The notes under the pieces are model-generated. The model ran no database searches and was not told the origin of the DNA. It saw nothing but the letters and a program-made list of their open reading frames with translations. From Halomarina oriensis (GTDB lineage Archaea; Halobacteriota; Halobacteria; Halobacteriales; Haloarculaceae), in NCBI RefSeq assembly GCF_009791395.1, contig NZ_WSZK01000001.1, positions 1-64,000 on the forward strand: a stretch of 64,000 bases of DNA. The letters run 5' to 3'. Each line of letters opens with the position of its first letter. Position 1 is the stretch's first letter. Below, in pieces: positions 1-8,875 of the stretch. Position numbers and translations under genes: made by a program.

Positions 1-157
1 CCGCGGTTCGCCCCTCGTACATGTGCAGGTCCGACCCACAGATGCACGACGTCGTGATGTCGATGACGACGTCGTTCGGGTGCTGTAGCTCCGGTTCCTC
101 CACTTCCTCGACGGCGACCTCCTTGGGTCCCTGATACACTACTGCGTCCATTGACAT
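1..157 (-). CDS. Zinc alcohol dehydrogenase, glutathione-independent formaldehyde dehydrogenase-like (5' part)
   Basis: Only the first 52 codons lie in the window; the gene runs off the left edge. The visible N-terminus has AVVYQGPKEVAVEEV and then CICGSDLHMYEGRT. In medium-chain dehydrogenases this Cys is the first catalytic-zinc ligand, and the CGSD.HM..GRT form is typical of glutathione-independent formaldehyde dehydrogenases. These enzymes oxidise formaldehyde or other aldehydes and alcohols with NAD. Two in-frame ATGs lie two codons apart (157 and 151); I take the upstream one, and the shorter form starts MDAVVYQ. The substrate cannot be settled from 52 residues. Confidence 0.8.
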   Translation of the reverse strand, partial: MSMDAVVYQGPKEVAVEEVEEPELQHPNDVVIDITTSCICGSDLHMYEGRTA

Positions 158-298
158 TTGTTCACACCGGTCTATCTGAATGGTACGTTTCGTCTTACCG
201 TTTTTGCAGGGGTTCTCTGTGGTCCGGTCTCCGTGACCGACTCCAGCGTGACACCTCCACGCCGACCGGAGAGACCCCCGGTGCCCGACGTGTTGGTT

Positions 299-330
299 TC
301 ACGGACGACTGGTCGACCAGTCGTCCGTGA
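299..330. repeat. 32-bp perfect palindrome between dppC and the dehydrogenase gene
   Basis: Two 16-base arms pair without mismatch and with no loop, centred on TCGA at 313-316. The element starts 9 bases after the dppC stop codon and lies about 140 bases upstream of the next gene's start on the same strand. As RNA it could form a strong hairpin and end the dppC transcript, but no U-tract follows on the minus strand. As DNA it is symmetrical enough to be an operator. The role is undecided. Confidence 0.75.
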
Positions 331-338
331 GGTGGCGG

Positions 339-1547
339 TCACTCACGTCGCTCGCTCGCCCCCCGTGGGTCCAGCACGTCCCGCAACGCGTCGCCCAGTA
401 GCCCGAACGACAGCACCGTCACCGCCAGGAACAGCGCGGGGATCGTCGCAATCCACCACGCCTCCGTGAAGTTCGTCCAGCCGAGGACACGCCCGATGGT
501 CCCGCCGGCGATGAGGTCGCCGAACGACGGGAGCGTCGTCTCGTTGAGGCGGAGGAACGCCAGCGCGGCCTCCGCGAGGACGATGGCCGGCACCTGGAGC
601 GTCGTCGCCGTCACGACGGTTCCAGAGACGTTCGGCAGGAGGTGGCGGCGGACGACCTGGAGGTGGCTCGCACCGGCGCTCCGGGCGGCCATCGTGTACA
701 TCTCCTCCCGGCGGCTGAGTACCTCCGAGCGAATCATCCGGGCGACGCCGCCCCACGAGAACAGGCCGAAGACGACGACGATGAGGAAGAGCGACCGGCC
801 GTAGAGGAAGATGCCGATGATGTAGACCAGGAACGCGGGAATCGCCTGCTGGAGGTCGACGTAGCGCATCAGCACGTCGTCGACCCACCCGCCGAGGTAG
901 CCCGCCGTCGTCCCGACGACGGTGGCGACGGGGACGATGATGGCCGCCGCGATGACCGCCACCTGGAGCGTGATGCGCATCGCCATGATGACCATCAGGA
1001 GGACGTCCTTGCCCTCGAACGTCGTCCCGAGCGGGTGGGCCATCGTCCCGGTACACCGCGAGAGGACGCGTTCGCCGAGACAGGTCGTCGGGATGGTGCT
1101 ACTGATGGAGAACAGGACCGGCGGCTGGAAGGCGATACCTTTCTGGATGGTCGGCGACCCGAGGACGACCGGACCGAACAGGCCGAGGACGAAGAAGACG
1201 GCGAGGTAGACGGCCGCCGCGCTCCCGAGGCGGTCGGCCCGCAGTCGTCGCCAGTACTGTCGCGTCCGGTCGGGGTTCCGTGCGAGCGGGAATCCGACGT
1301 TGACGGCGATGAGTGCCAGCGAGACGACGAACAGCCAGTCGACGTTCGAGACGGGCCACGCGAGGTCGATGCCGTCCCCGCGCGGCGGCACGAGGTCGGT
1401 GGCCGTCAGGTGCGTCTCGTAGACGTACCCCAGCACCGAGAGAACGACGACGGCGACGTTGGCGGTCGCCTGTGTGCTCGGTCGGCGGCCGGTCGCTTCG
1501 GCGTCCCAGTCGACTGCCTCGAACCGCTCGTCGGTGTCGGTCGCCAT
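339..1547 (-). CDS. dppC: ABC transporter permease, DppC/OppC type
   Basis: Inner-membrane permease of a peptide/nickel-class ABC importer, 402 residues. The C-terminal half carries the family permease core with the ATPase-contacting EAA loop (EMYTMAARSAGAS, then RHLLPN). The N-terminus is extended by about 100 residues and holds two extra hydrophobic segments (about 28-46 and 69-88) before the usual first membrane span, so the protein is longer than typical bacterial DppC (about 300). The start ATG at 1547 gives an acidic cytosolic tail. It is divergent from dppB across about 130 bases. No ATPase or binding protein is visible nearby, so the substrate is unknown. Confidence 0.9.
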   Translation of the reverse strand: MATDTDERFEAVDWDAEATGRRPSTQATANVAVVVLSVLGYVYETHLTATDLVPPRGDGIDLAWPVSNVDWLFVVSLALIAVNVGFPLARNPDRTRQYWRRLRADRLGSAAAVYLAVFFVLGLFGPVVLGSPTIQKGIAFQPPVLFSISSTIPTTCLGERVLSRCTGTMAHPLGTTFEGKDVLLMVIMAMRITLQVAVIAAAIIVPVATVVGTTAGYLGGWVDDVLMRYVDLQQAIPAFLVYIIGIFLYGRSLFLIVVVFGLFSWGGVARMIRSEVLSRREEMYTMAARSAGASHLQVVRRHLLPNVSGTVVTATTLQVPAIVLAEAALAFLRLNETTLPSFGDLIAGGTIGRVLGWTNFTEAWWIATIPALFLAVTVLSFGLLGDALRDVLDPRGASERRE

Positions 1548-1677
1548 CCGTGTCTGTCACCCACCTGTTCGCTATCGGGCTAAGGCGTGTCGGTTCACTG
1601 AAATCGTCGTTTCAGCGATACGGTGGCTATTTGTCACACGGCCGTTCGCTCTGGGATATGACGAGAGGAGTCGTCGG

Positions 1678-2673
1678 ATGGCGCGCTGGCTGACCGCGCT
1701 CCGTCGTGTCGCGTTCGCCGTCGTCGTCGTCTGGGTCGTCGTCTCGCTGGCCTGGGCGAGCATCGCGCTCACGCCGGACCCGAACGAGGCCGTCGAACGC
1801 CGCGCTATCAACACCAACGACCAACTCAGCGACGAGGAGAAAGCGGCCGCGCTGGAGCGACTGGAGGGCGACGCCGACCAACCGGCCGTCGACCGCTATC
1901 TCGACTGGGCGGGCGACTTCGCCACGTTCGACTGGGGTCTCTCGACGACCCAGCGACGGATGGGTCCGGACGGACAACCGGAACCGATGCCGGTCACGGC
2001 GGCGCTCGTGCGGGCGATTCCCAACACGCTCCGGTACGTCCTCCCGGCGCTGGTGTTGGCCATCGGCCTGGGAACGGCTCTCGGGACGTACGCCGCGCTG
2101 GTCCCCGACTCGCGGGTCGCTCGTGGCGCGTCGGTCGCGGCGTACTTCGGCGGCGGCCTCCCGAACTTCTACCTCGCGGTGCTCGTCCCCGTGGTCGTGG
2201 CGATACCGCTCGACCTCCTCGGGTCGGGCCTCCCGAGCACGCTCGGCCCCGTTCGCGTCCACGGGACGCTCCTCCCGGTCCTCGTCCTGACGCTGGCGCT
2301 CCTCGGCAGCCAGATTCGACACGCCCGGACGGCGGCCCTGGAGTACTCGCGGTCGGACTTCGTCCGCCTCGCCCGTGCGAAAGGTGCGGGCCCGTTCCGC
2401 CTCGCCCGCCACGTCCTGCGGAACGCCGCGCTACCGCTGGTCGCGCTGTTCGTCACGGAGGTGCTGGCGGTGCTGGTCGTCGACGTCTTCGTCATCGAGT
2501 ACATCTTCCCCGTCCAGGGCATCGGGGCCATCGCGTACCGGGCCATCTTCGGCCGTGACCTCGCGCTGGTCGTCGGCATCACGGCCGTCGTCGTCGCAAC
2601 GGGCGTTCTCGGGACGCTACTCCAGGACCTCTCGTACACCTATCTGGACCCACGGGTCGGTGACGACGGCTGA
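1678..2673 (+). CDS. dppB: ABC transporter permease, DppB/OppB type
   Basis: 331-residue integral membrane permease, partner of the divergent dppC product. The first span follows directly after MARWLTALRR, then a soluble extracytoplasmic segment (about 40-100), then the permease core with an EAA loop (SDFVRLARAKGAG...RHVLRNAALP). The frame stays open upstream to 1459, but that stretch overlaps dppC and reads basic, unlike a haloarchaeal protein, so I choose the ATG at 1678. In most operons dppB and dppC are co-directional; here they share one divergent promoter region. Substrate not predictable. Confidence 0.9.
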   Translation: MARWLTALRRVAFAVVVVWVVVSLAWASIALTPDPNEAVERRAINTNDQLSDEEKAAALERLEGDADQPAVDRYLDWAGDFATFDWGLSTTQRRMGPDGQPEPMPVTAALVRAIPNTLRYVLPALVLAIGLGTALGTYAALVPDSRVARGASVAAYFGGGLPNFYLAVLVPVVVAIPLDLLGSGLPSTLGPVRVHGTLLPVLVLTLALLGSQIRHARTAALEYSRSDFVRLARAKGAGPFRLARHVLRNAALPLVALFVTEVLAVLVVDVFVIEYIFPVQGIGAIAYRAIFGRDLALVVGITAVVVATGVLGTLLQDLSYTYLDPRVGDDG

Positions 2674-2708
2674 CCGGACGGCGTCGCCTCCGAACGTGTC
2701 CGACGACT

Positions 2709-2728
2709 GACTGAACTGTGGTTCAGTC
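2709..2728 (+). terminator. Hairpin after dppB, possible terminator
   Basis: An 8-base stem (GACTGAAC / GTTCAGTC) encloses a TGTG loop, 36 bases after the dppB stop. It is well placed to stabilise or end the dppB transcript. No long T-run follows, so termination is an inference. Confidence 0.4.
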
Positions 2729-2790
2729 CGCCCGTCGACAGAAATGTCTTTCAGCTTATGCTTATTGCTCGGGGAGTCCTCGCTCCGACT

Positions 2791-3021
2791 ATGAACGGAA
2801 CCACGTTCGGACCTACCACTCGTTCCGGATTCGACCGCCTCGCGTTCGCCCTCGTGGCGTTCGTCGCACTGTTCGTTGCCGGCTGGCTCGTCGCCGCCGC
2901 GCTCGCGGCCGGCGTGGGGTCGCTGCTCGCGGGCGTCCTCTCGCTGGCCGTCGGCGTCGCCGTCCTCAGCGCGATGCCGTTCGCGTTCGTCCGGGCGATG
3001 AGTGTCGTGCCCGTCGAGTGA
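2791..3021 (+). CDS. Small two-span membrane protein, unknown function
   Basis: 76 residues. After a short polar N-terminus (MNGTTFGPTTRSGFDR) there are two hydrophobic stretches, about residues 17-37 and 43-65, joined by a short Gly-rich turn, so it should form a membrane hairpin. I prefer the ATG at 2791; the frame is open to 2758 (MLIARGVLAPT), but that would place an extra basic segment in front. I recognise no family. It lies between dppB and the convergent acyl-CoA synthetase gene. Confidence 0.6.
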   Translation: MNGTTFGPTTRSGFDRLAFALVAFVALFVAGWLVAAALAAGVGSLLAGVLSLAVGVAVLSAMPFAFVRAMSVVPVE

Positions 3022-3048
3022 ACGCCCCGCGAACTGCCCGTGGCCGCT

Positions 3049-4866
3049 TCAGACGTACAGCGCCTCGATGCGGTCGTCGAAGTGCTCACTGATGGTCCCG
3101 CGTCGTTTCTTCAGCGTCGGCGTCAACTCCTCCTCGTCGACGCTCAGCGCCCGCTCGATGACCGCGATGCGTTTGACGCGCTCGTACTCCGCGAGGTCCT
3201 CGTTGGCGGCGTCGACCTCCGCCTGTACGAGGTCGCGGACCTCCTCGTGGTCGAGCAGGTCGGTCGGGACGGCGACCACGGTGCCGTCGTGGTCGCGTTC
3301 GAGTTCGTCGGCGTCGTAGGGCAGGCCGTGTTCCTCGGCGAACGAGACCAGCAGGTCGAAGTTCGGCTGGACGAGCGCGGTGACGTACTTCCGACCCTCG
3401 CCGACGACCATCGCCTCGGCGACGTAGGGACTGCGACGGAGCGCCGTCTCGATGGGGCCGGGGTAGACGTTCTTGCCCGTGTCGAGCACCTGGAGGCGCT
3501 TCTTCCGGTCGACGATTCGCAGGTACTCGCCGTCGAACTCGCCGACGTCGCCGGTGTGGTACCAGCCCTCGTCGTCGATGGCCTCGGCGGTCGCCTCGGG
3601 CCTGTTCCAGTAGCCCCGCATCACCTGTGGGCCGCGAAGCAGCACCTCGCCGTCGTCGGCCAGCGCGACTTCGATCCCCGGAACGGGTTTCCCGACGGTA
3701 CCCGCCCGCATCTCGCCGGGGCGGTTGAGCGTCCCGCCTGCGGTCGTCTCGGTCGCACCGTAGCCTTCGAGGACGGGGACGCCGATACCCCACAGGAAGT
3801 GGAGCAGTTCGGGGTCGATACTCGCCGCGCCCGTGATGGCGAACGAGACGTCGCTCAGACCGAGTCGTTCCCGGAGCTGGCCGTAGACGAGGCGGTCGGC
3901 GAGACGGTGACGGGCACGGAGCCTCGCCGAGGGGGTGCCGCCGCCGTCGACGGCCCGGCCGTACTCGCGGGCGACGTCGAGCGCCCAGCGAGCGATGCGC
4001 CCGCGTGCGCCCTCCGCCTCGGCGACCTGCTTTCTGACGCCGTCGTACATCCGACGGTAGACCCGCGGGACGGTGACGAAGCCGTTCGGTTGGGTCTCCC
4101 CGAGGTCCTCTAGCAGCGACGGGACGGCCATGAACACCGTCGAGACGCCCTGGTTCCAGTCGGCGTAGTTCGAGATGCGCTGGTAGACGTGGCTCAGCGG
4201 GAGGAAACACGTCGCAGTGTCGCCCGGCTTCGACTCGATGAACGAGGCGACCGCTGCCAGTTGCGCGAGGAAGTTCCGGTGCGTGAGTTCACACCCCTTC
4301 GGGAACCCCGTCGTCCCCGAGGTGTAGATGATGGTCGCCAGGTCGTCGTCGCTCACGTCGAACCCCGGCAGGTCGTCGGGGTCGACGTCCTCAACGTGCG
4401 GCAGGTCCTCGACGTCGACGACCCACTCGACGGCCCCGGCGACTTCGAGCGGTGGGTCGCGCTCGGTGACGAGCGTCCGTACCGCCGCGTCTTCGAGGAC
4501 GTACCGGGCCTGCGAGGCGCTGAACGACGGGTAGACGGGGACGAGGACGAGTCCCGCGAGGATGCTCGCGAGGTCGACGAGCGACCACTCGTAGCGCGTC
4601 TCCGCGCGGACGCCGAGTCGGTCGCCCGGTTCCATCGTCTCCAGGAACCCGCCGGCGACGGCGGCCGCCTCGGCGTAGAACTCGGAGAACGTCGTCTCGA
4701 CGAACGCGCCGTCCTCGTCGCGGTGTCTCGTCGCCGGCAGGTCGCCGTAGGCTCGGACCCGGTCGCGGAACCACCGCGCCAGCGGCCCCTCGGGGACGTC
4801 GAGCGGTTCGCCGGCGTGGACGGTCCGGACGGCCGATTCCGTTGCCGTAGTGTGGTCGACTGCCAT
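3049..4866 (-). CDS. AMP-forming acyl-CoA synthetase (long-chain fatty-acid CoA ligase type)
   Basis: 605-residue adenylate-forming enzyme that activates a carboxylic acid with ATP and then makes its CoA thioester. Visible motifs are the AMP-binding loop YTSGTTGFPKG, EGYGATET, the YHTGDVGEF aspartate, and the DRKKRLQVLDTGKNVYPG hinge. The long insert layout resembles long-chain ligases (FadD15-like). The frame is open to 4914, but a TATA-like box (4898-4904 on this strand) lies inside that extension and about 30 bases before the ATG at 4866, so a leaderless start at 4866 (MAVDHTT) is better. The chain-length preference is not visible. Confidence 0.9.
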   Translation of the reverse strand: MAVDHTTATESAVRTVHAGEPLDVPEGPLARWFRDRVRAYGDLPATRHRDEDGAFVETTFSEFYAEAAAVAGGFLETMEPGDRLGVRAETRYEWSLVDLASILAGLVLVPVYPSFSASQARYVLEDAAVRTLVTERDPPLEVAGAVEWVVDVEDLPHVEDVDPDDLPGFDVSDDDLATIIYTSGTTGFPKGCELTHRNFLAQLAAVASFIESKPGDTATCFLPLSHVYQRISNYADWNQGVSTVFMAVPSLLEDLGETQPNGFVTVPRVYRRMYDGVRKQVAEAEGARGRIARWALDVAREYGRAVDGGGTPSARLRARHRLADRLVYGQLRERLGLSDVSFAITGAASIDPELLHFLWGIGVPVLEGYGATETTAGGTLNRPGEMRAGTVGKPVPGIEVALADDGEVLLRGPQVMRGYWNRPEATAEAIDDEGWYHTGDVGEFDGEYLRIVDRKKRLQVLDTGKNVYPGPIETALRRSPYVAEAMVVGEGRKYVTALVQPNFDLLVSFAEEHGLPYDADELERDHDGTVVAVPTDLLDHEEVRDLVQAEVDAANEDLAEYERVKRIAVIERALSVDEEELTPTLKKRRGTISEHFDDRIEALYV

Positions 4867-4982
4867 GATTCTCGGAACTATCATGGACTTTTGCGAACAT
4901 ATAGCTGCGTTCACGGGTGCGTGACAGTTCCACGCGCGGTTCGGGAGAAAGAAGCAAGTGGTCGTCCGTTGGCGTTAGCGGT

Positions 4983-6068
4983 ATGCGAGAACTCGCGGTC
5001 GTGGTGGGCACCCGACCGGAAATCATCAAGATGGCTCCCGTGATTCGGGCGGCCGAAGGGCGATTCGACCTGCATCTGGTCCACACCGGCCAGCACTACG
5101 ACGACGAGATGAGCGGCGCGTTCTTCGAGTCGCTGGACCTCCCGAGGCCGGACGACAACCTCGAAATCGGCTCGGGGTCACAGGCCGAACAGACCGCCTC
5201 CGGGCTCGTCGGGGTCGAGGAGATGCTCGTCGAGCGCGAACCCGCGGCGGTGCTCGCGCTGGGGGACACGAACGCCGTCCTCTCGACGGCGCTCGCGGCG
5301 TCGAAGCTGTCGACGAAGTTCGGCCACGTCGAGGCGGGTCTGCGCAGTTTCGACCGGACGATGCCCGAGGAGGTCAACCGCGTCGTCGCCGACCACGTCG
5401 CGGACTTCTCGTTCGCGCCGACGGCGAAGGCCATCGAACACCTCGAAGACGAGGGCGTCACGGCGGGTGTCTACGAGACGGGCAACACCATCGTCGACGC
5501 CTGTCGGGACCACGCGCCGCTGGCCGCCGAACGGTCGTCGGTGCTCGCCGACCTCGGTATCGCCGGCCACGACTACGTCGCCGCCACCATCCACCGCGCG
5601 AGCAACACCGACGACCCCGAACGTCTCCGGGCCATCATGGACGCGCTCGACGACGCGAGCGCTCCCGTCGTCCTCCCCGCACACCCTCGGACGACGAACG
5701 TCCTCGACGAGATGGGGTACGAGCCGTCGGGGTCGCTCGAACTGGTCGAACCGCTCGACTACCTCGACTTCCTCCAGTTGCTGAACAACGCCCGCGTCGC
5801 CGTCACCGACTCCGGCGGCATCCAGGAGGAGGCCTCGATTCTGGAGGTGCCGTGTCTGACCGTCCGGCCGAACACCGAACGCCCCGAGACGGTCGACGCG
5901 GGCGTCAACGAACTCGTCGAACCCGACGAACTCGGGCGGCGGCTAGAGACGCTGCTCACCGACGACGCCGCCCGCGAGGCGATGACGGGCCACCCCGACC
6001 TCTACGGCGACGGGTCGGCGGGCGAGCACATCGTCGACGTACTCCACACCCGGACCGGTGGCGAGTAA
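4983..6068 (+). CDS. wecB: UDP-N-acetylglucosamine 2-epimerase (non-hydrolysing)
   Basis: 361-residue cytosolic enzyme that interconverts UDP-GlcNAc and UDP-ManNAc, supplying ManNAc-type sugars to surface glycans. The N-terminus MRELAVVVGTRPEIIKMAPV is diagnostic. GDTNAVLS, HVEAGLRS, MPEEVNR and SDSGGIQEEA carry the substrate-binding and catalytic residues. Length is normal for the family. The ATG at 4983 is chosen because the extension to 4917 has no family match. It heads a plus-strand glycan gene run. The usual partner UDP-ManNAc dehydrogenase (wecC) is not in the window. Confidence 0.93.
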   Translation: MRELAVVVGTRPEIIKMAPVIRAAEGRFDLHLVHTGQHYDDEMSGAFFESLDLPRPDDNLEIGSGSQAEQTASGLVGVEEMLVEREPAAVLALGDTNAVLSTALAASKLSTKFGHVEAGLRSFDRTMPEEVNRVVADHVADFSFAPTAKAIEHLEDEGVTAGVYETGNTIVDACRDHAPLAAERSSVLADLGIAGHDYVAATIHRASNTDDPERLRAIMDALDDASAPVVLPAHPRTTNVLDEMGYEPSGSLELVEPLDYLDFLQLLNNARVAVTDSGGIQEEASILEVPCLTVRPNTERPETVDAGVNELVEPDELGRRLETLLTDDAAREAMTGHPDLYGDGSAGEHIVDVLHTRTGGE

Positions 6069-6108
6069 TCCCGAAGGAAACTTGGGAGGGCTGGCGGTAG
6101 GTGGCCCA

Positions 6109-7209
6109 ATGCGAATCCTCTACCTCACCGAGGAGGCCATCGGCTTCTCCGGGACGATGGTCCGGGGTGGAGCGATTCACGTCCGGAACGTCGTCTCGGC
6201 GCTCCGCGAACGCGGCCACGACGTCTCGCTCGTCGACTGGAACCCGGCTCCGGAGCGACTGTTCCAGCACTCGGTGACGCCCCGGTTCGGCCCGCTCGAA
6301 GGCCCCGCGCGGACGCTCGCTCGGGCCGTCGCCGTGGGTCGCCGCCGCGGCGTCGACGTCGTCGTCTCGAAGACCCGCAAGACGTACCTCCCCGGCCTGC
6401 TCGCCGCCCGCACGCTCGGCGTCCCCCACGTCGTCCACGTCGGCTCGACCCTCGGATCGGTCGAGCGGTCGGTCCGTGACCGGCTGAACGCCACGTCGGT
6501 CGAGACACGCCTCCGTGCGCCCCACGACGGCTACCTCGTCGTCTGTCGGTACATCGTCGACCAGCTCCGCGAGCGCGGGGTTCCGGCCGGCCGACTCTTC
6601 GACGTGCGAAACGCGGTCGACGTCGAGCGGTTCACGCCCGAGGGTCCGACGCTCCCCGTGGAGTACGCCGAGCGCCTCCCCGACGAGGGGTTCCGCGTCG
6701 GGTTCGTCGGCGGTCTCCACCGCTATAAGGGCGTCTACGACCTGTTGACGTCGGTCGAACGCGCCGACCACGACGTTCGCGCCGTCGTCGCCGGCGACGG
6801 CCCGGCCCGCGAGCGCGTCGAGCGCATCGCCGACGACGCGACGACGCTCCTCGGAGCCGTCCCCTACGAACACGTCCCGGCGCTCTACCGTGCCGTCGAC
6901 GCGTTCGTCCTTCCCTCTCACACCGAGGGGTTACCCCGTGTGATTCTGGAAGCACAGGCGACCGAGACGCCGGTCGTCGCCACCCGCGTGGGCGGCGTCC
7001 CGGAGGTGGTCGAGGACGGCGAGACGGGCCTCCTCTGTCCTCCACGGTCGCCCACCGACCTCGCCGCGGCGATCGACCGCCTCGCGGCGAGCGAGGAGGT
7101 GCGCCAGCGACTCGGGACGAACGGCCGCCGCGCCGTCGAGTCCGGATTCACCTGGGAGGAGCTGTACGACCGGTACGAACGAGCGCTGGGTCGCGTCGTG
7201 AGCCGATGA
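6109..7209 (+). CDS. Glycosyltransferase, family 4-like (GT-B fold)
   Basis: 366 residues. The N-terminal Rossmann half starts MRILYLTEEAIGFSGTM. The C-terminal half has the nucleotide-sugar site: VGGLHRYKGVYDL, then the EX7E block HTEGLPRVILEA followed by PVVATRVGGVPEVV. Such enzymes transfer a sugar from a nucleotide donor onto a growing glycan at the cytosolic face. It starts 40 bases after wecB, and its stop overlaps the flippase start by 4 bases (ATGA), so the two are co-translated. Donor and acceptor are unknown. Confidence 0.88.
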   Translation: MRILYLTEEAIGFSGTMVRGGAIHVRNVVSALRERGHDVSLVDWNPAPERLFQHSVTPRFGPLEGPARTLARAVAVGRRRGVDVVVSKTRKTYLPGLLAARTLGVPHVVHVGSTLGSVERSVRDRLNATSVETRLRAPHDGYLVVCRYIVDQLRERGVPAGRLFDVRNAVDVERFTPEGPTLPVEYAERLPDEGFRVGFVGGLHRYKGVYDLLTSVERADHDVRAVVAGDGPARERVERIADDATTLLGAVPYEHVPALYRAVDAFVLPSHTEGLPRVILEAQATETPVVATRVGGVPEVVEDGETGLLCPPRSPTDLAAAIDRLAASEEVRQRLGTNGRRAVESGFTWEELYDRYERALGRVVSR

Positions 7210-8777
7210 GCGAGACGGCTACGGACGACTCGTCGGCGTCCTCGTCCGGCTCGGATGGCGACCGGAACCAGCCCATCCGTGACCTGGCGAAGGGTGCGGG
7301 CGTCGTCTACGCCGGCCTCGTCATCGAGGTGCTCATCGCCTTCCTCGCACAGGTGCTGGCCGCTCGCTACCTCTCGACGGGCGGGTTCGGCGGCATCACG
7401 ACGGGGACGGCGCTGCTCAACATCGGGGCCATCGTCGGCAGCCTCGGCCTCGGCCAGGGGCTCGCCCGCTACCTGCCGCGCCTCGAGGAGTCGGAGAAAC
7501 GCTCGGTCGTCAGGACGGCGTTCCTGGTCAGCCTCCCGGTCGCGCTCCTCGTCGGTGGGGCGCTCTCGCTGGGTGCGGGATTCATCGCCACGAACGTCTT
7601 CGGCGACCCGACGGTCACCGTCAGCGTCCGAATCTTCGGCGCGGTCATCCCGTTCTCGACGGCGACGGTACTCTCGGTCGGTGTCATCCGTGGGCAGAAG
7701 CAGTCTCGCTACCGGGTCTACGTCGAGAACATCCTCCAGCCGGTCGTCCGGTTCAGCCTGGTCATCGTCGCCGTCGCCTACGGCCTCGAACAGACCGGCA
7801 TCGCGTTCGCGTACGCCGTCCCCTACGCCGTCGGTGCGCTCGCCGCCGTCGTCTTCGCCTTCCGTATCCTGCCGCGTGACGGCGCGAAGGTCGACCTCTC
7901 GCTGTTCGGCGAGTTCGCCCGCTACTCCGCACCGTTCGTCGTCACTGGCGCGGCGAACTTCGTCTACCGGAGCGTCGACGTCTTCCTCGTCCTCTACTTC
8001 CTCGACAGTTCCGCGGTCGGGACCTACGGCGTCGCCTACGCCGGCGCGCAGTTGATGATCACGTTCTCCGCCGCCTACAGCTTCATCGGGACGCCCGTCG
8101 CCAGCGAGGTGGAGTCGACCGGCGACTACGACGAACTGCTGCGCGTCCAGAACACCGTCCTCCGGTGGCTCGTCGTCGTCAGCATCCCGGCGCTCGCACC
8201 GCTCGTCTTCTACCCCGCCGAGTTCATCGCCATCGTCTACCGCCCGGCGTACGCCGCCGGGGCGCTGTCGATGACCGTGCTGGCGTGTGGGTTCGCGGTC
8301 CACAACATCGTCAACGCCCAGACGACCCTGCTGGAGGCGCTCGGCCGCTCCCGGGTGCTCGCGGCCAACAACGTCGTCGCGGCCGTCGTCAACGTCGTCC
8401 TGAACGTCCTGCTCATCCCCGAGTTCGGCATCTTCGGGGCCGCCGCGGCGACGGTGGTCGCGTACCTCACGCTGGACGCGCTGACCGCGCTCGAACTCTA
8501 CCACTTCCTCGGGCGCTGGTCGCTCACCCGGCGGGTGTTGAGTCCCATCGCCGTCGCGGTGCCGCTGTTCGCCGCGGTGTGGCTCCTCGCCCCCGGGACC
8601 ACCTCGTCGTTCCTCTACCTGTTCGGGTTCGGTCTGACGCTCACCGTCGTCTTCGTCGGCCTCGTGCTGGCGGTGTTCGGCCTGAACGAGGAGGAGGTGA
8701 TGCTCGCGCGCTCCGCCGAGGAGCGACTCGGGGTCTCACACCCCGCCGTCGACCGCCTCATCGACCGTCTCTCGTGA
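7206..8777 (+). CDS. Polysaccharide flippase (Wzx/MATE-like, MOP superfamily)
   Basis: 523 residues and about 14 hydrophobic segments after a short Ser/Asp-rich cytosolic tail. The opening region (IRDLAKGAGVVYAGLVIEV) and the repeated layout match lipid-linked oligosaccharide flippases of haloarchaeal surface-glycan clusters (AglR/Wzx type). It would move lipid-carried glycan units across the membrane. The 4-base overlap with the preceding glycosyltransferase and the following sugar-modifying genes fit that job. A polymerase (Wzy) or oligosaccharyltransferase is not seen nearby. Confidence 0.88.
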   Translation: MSETATDDSSASSSGSDGDRNQPIRDLAKGAGVVYAGLVIEVLIAFLAQVLAARYLSTGGFGGITTGTALLNIGAIVGSLGLGQGLARYLPRLEESEKRSVVRTAFLVSLPVALLVGGALSLGAGFIATNVFGDPTVTVSVRIFGAVIPFSTATVLSVGVIRGQKQSRYRVYVENILQPVVRFSLVIVAVAYGLEQTGIAFAYAVPYAVGALAAVVFAFRILPRDGAKVDLSLFGEFARYSAPFVVTGAANFVYRSVDVFLVLYFLDSSAVGTYGVAYAGAQLMITFSAAYSFIGTPVASEVESTGDYDELLRVQNTVLRWLVVVSIPALAPLVFYPAEFIAIVYRPAYAAGALSMTVLACGFAVHNIVNAQTTLLEALGRSRVLAANNVVAAVVNVVLNVLLIPEFGIFGAAAATVVAYLTLDALTALELYHFLGRWSLTRRVLSPIAVAVPLFAAVWLLAPGTTSSFLYLFGFGLTLTVVFVGLVLAVFGLNEEEVMLARSAEERLGVSHPAVDRLIDRLS

Positions 8778-8875
8778 GCGTTCGGTGGCCGCGTGCGGTG
8801 TGCTGCTCCCTCGTCGCCCGTTCCGGCGGAATCGCCCGACGTGCTTTTGTAGGCCCCCGAGGTATCCGGGGAGTA

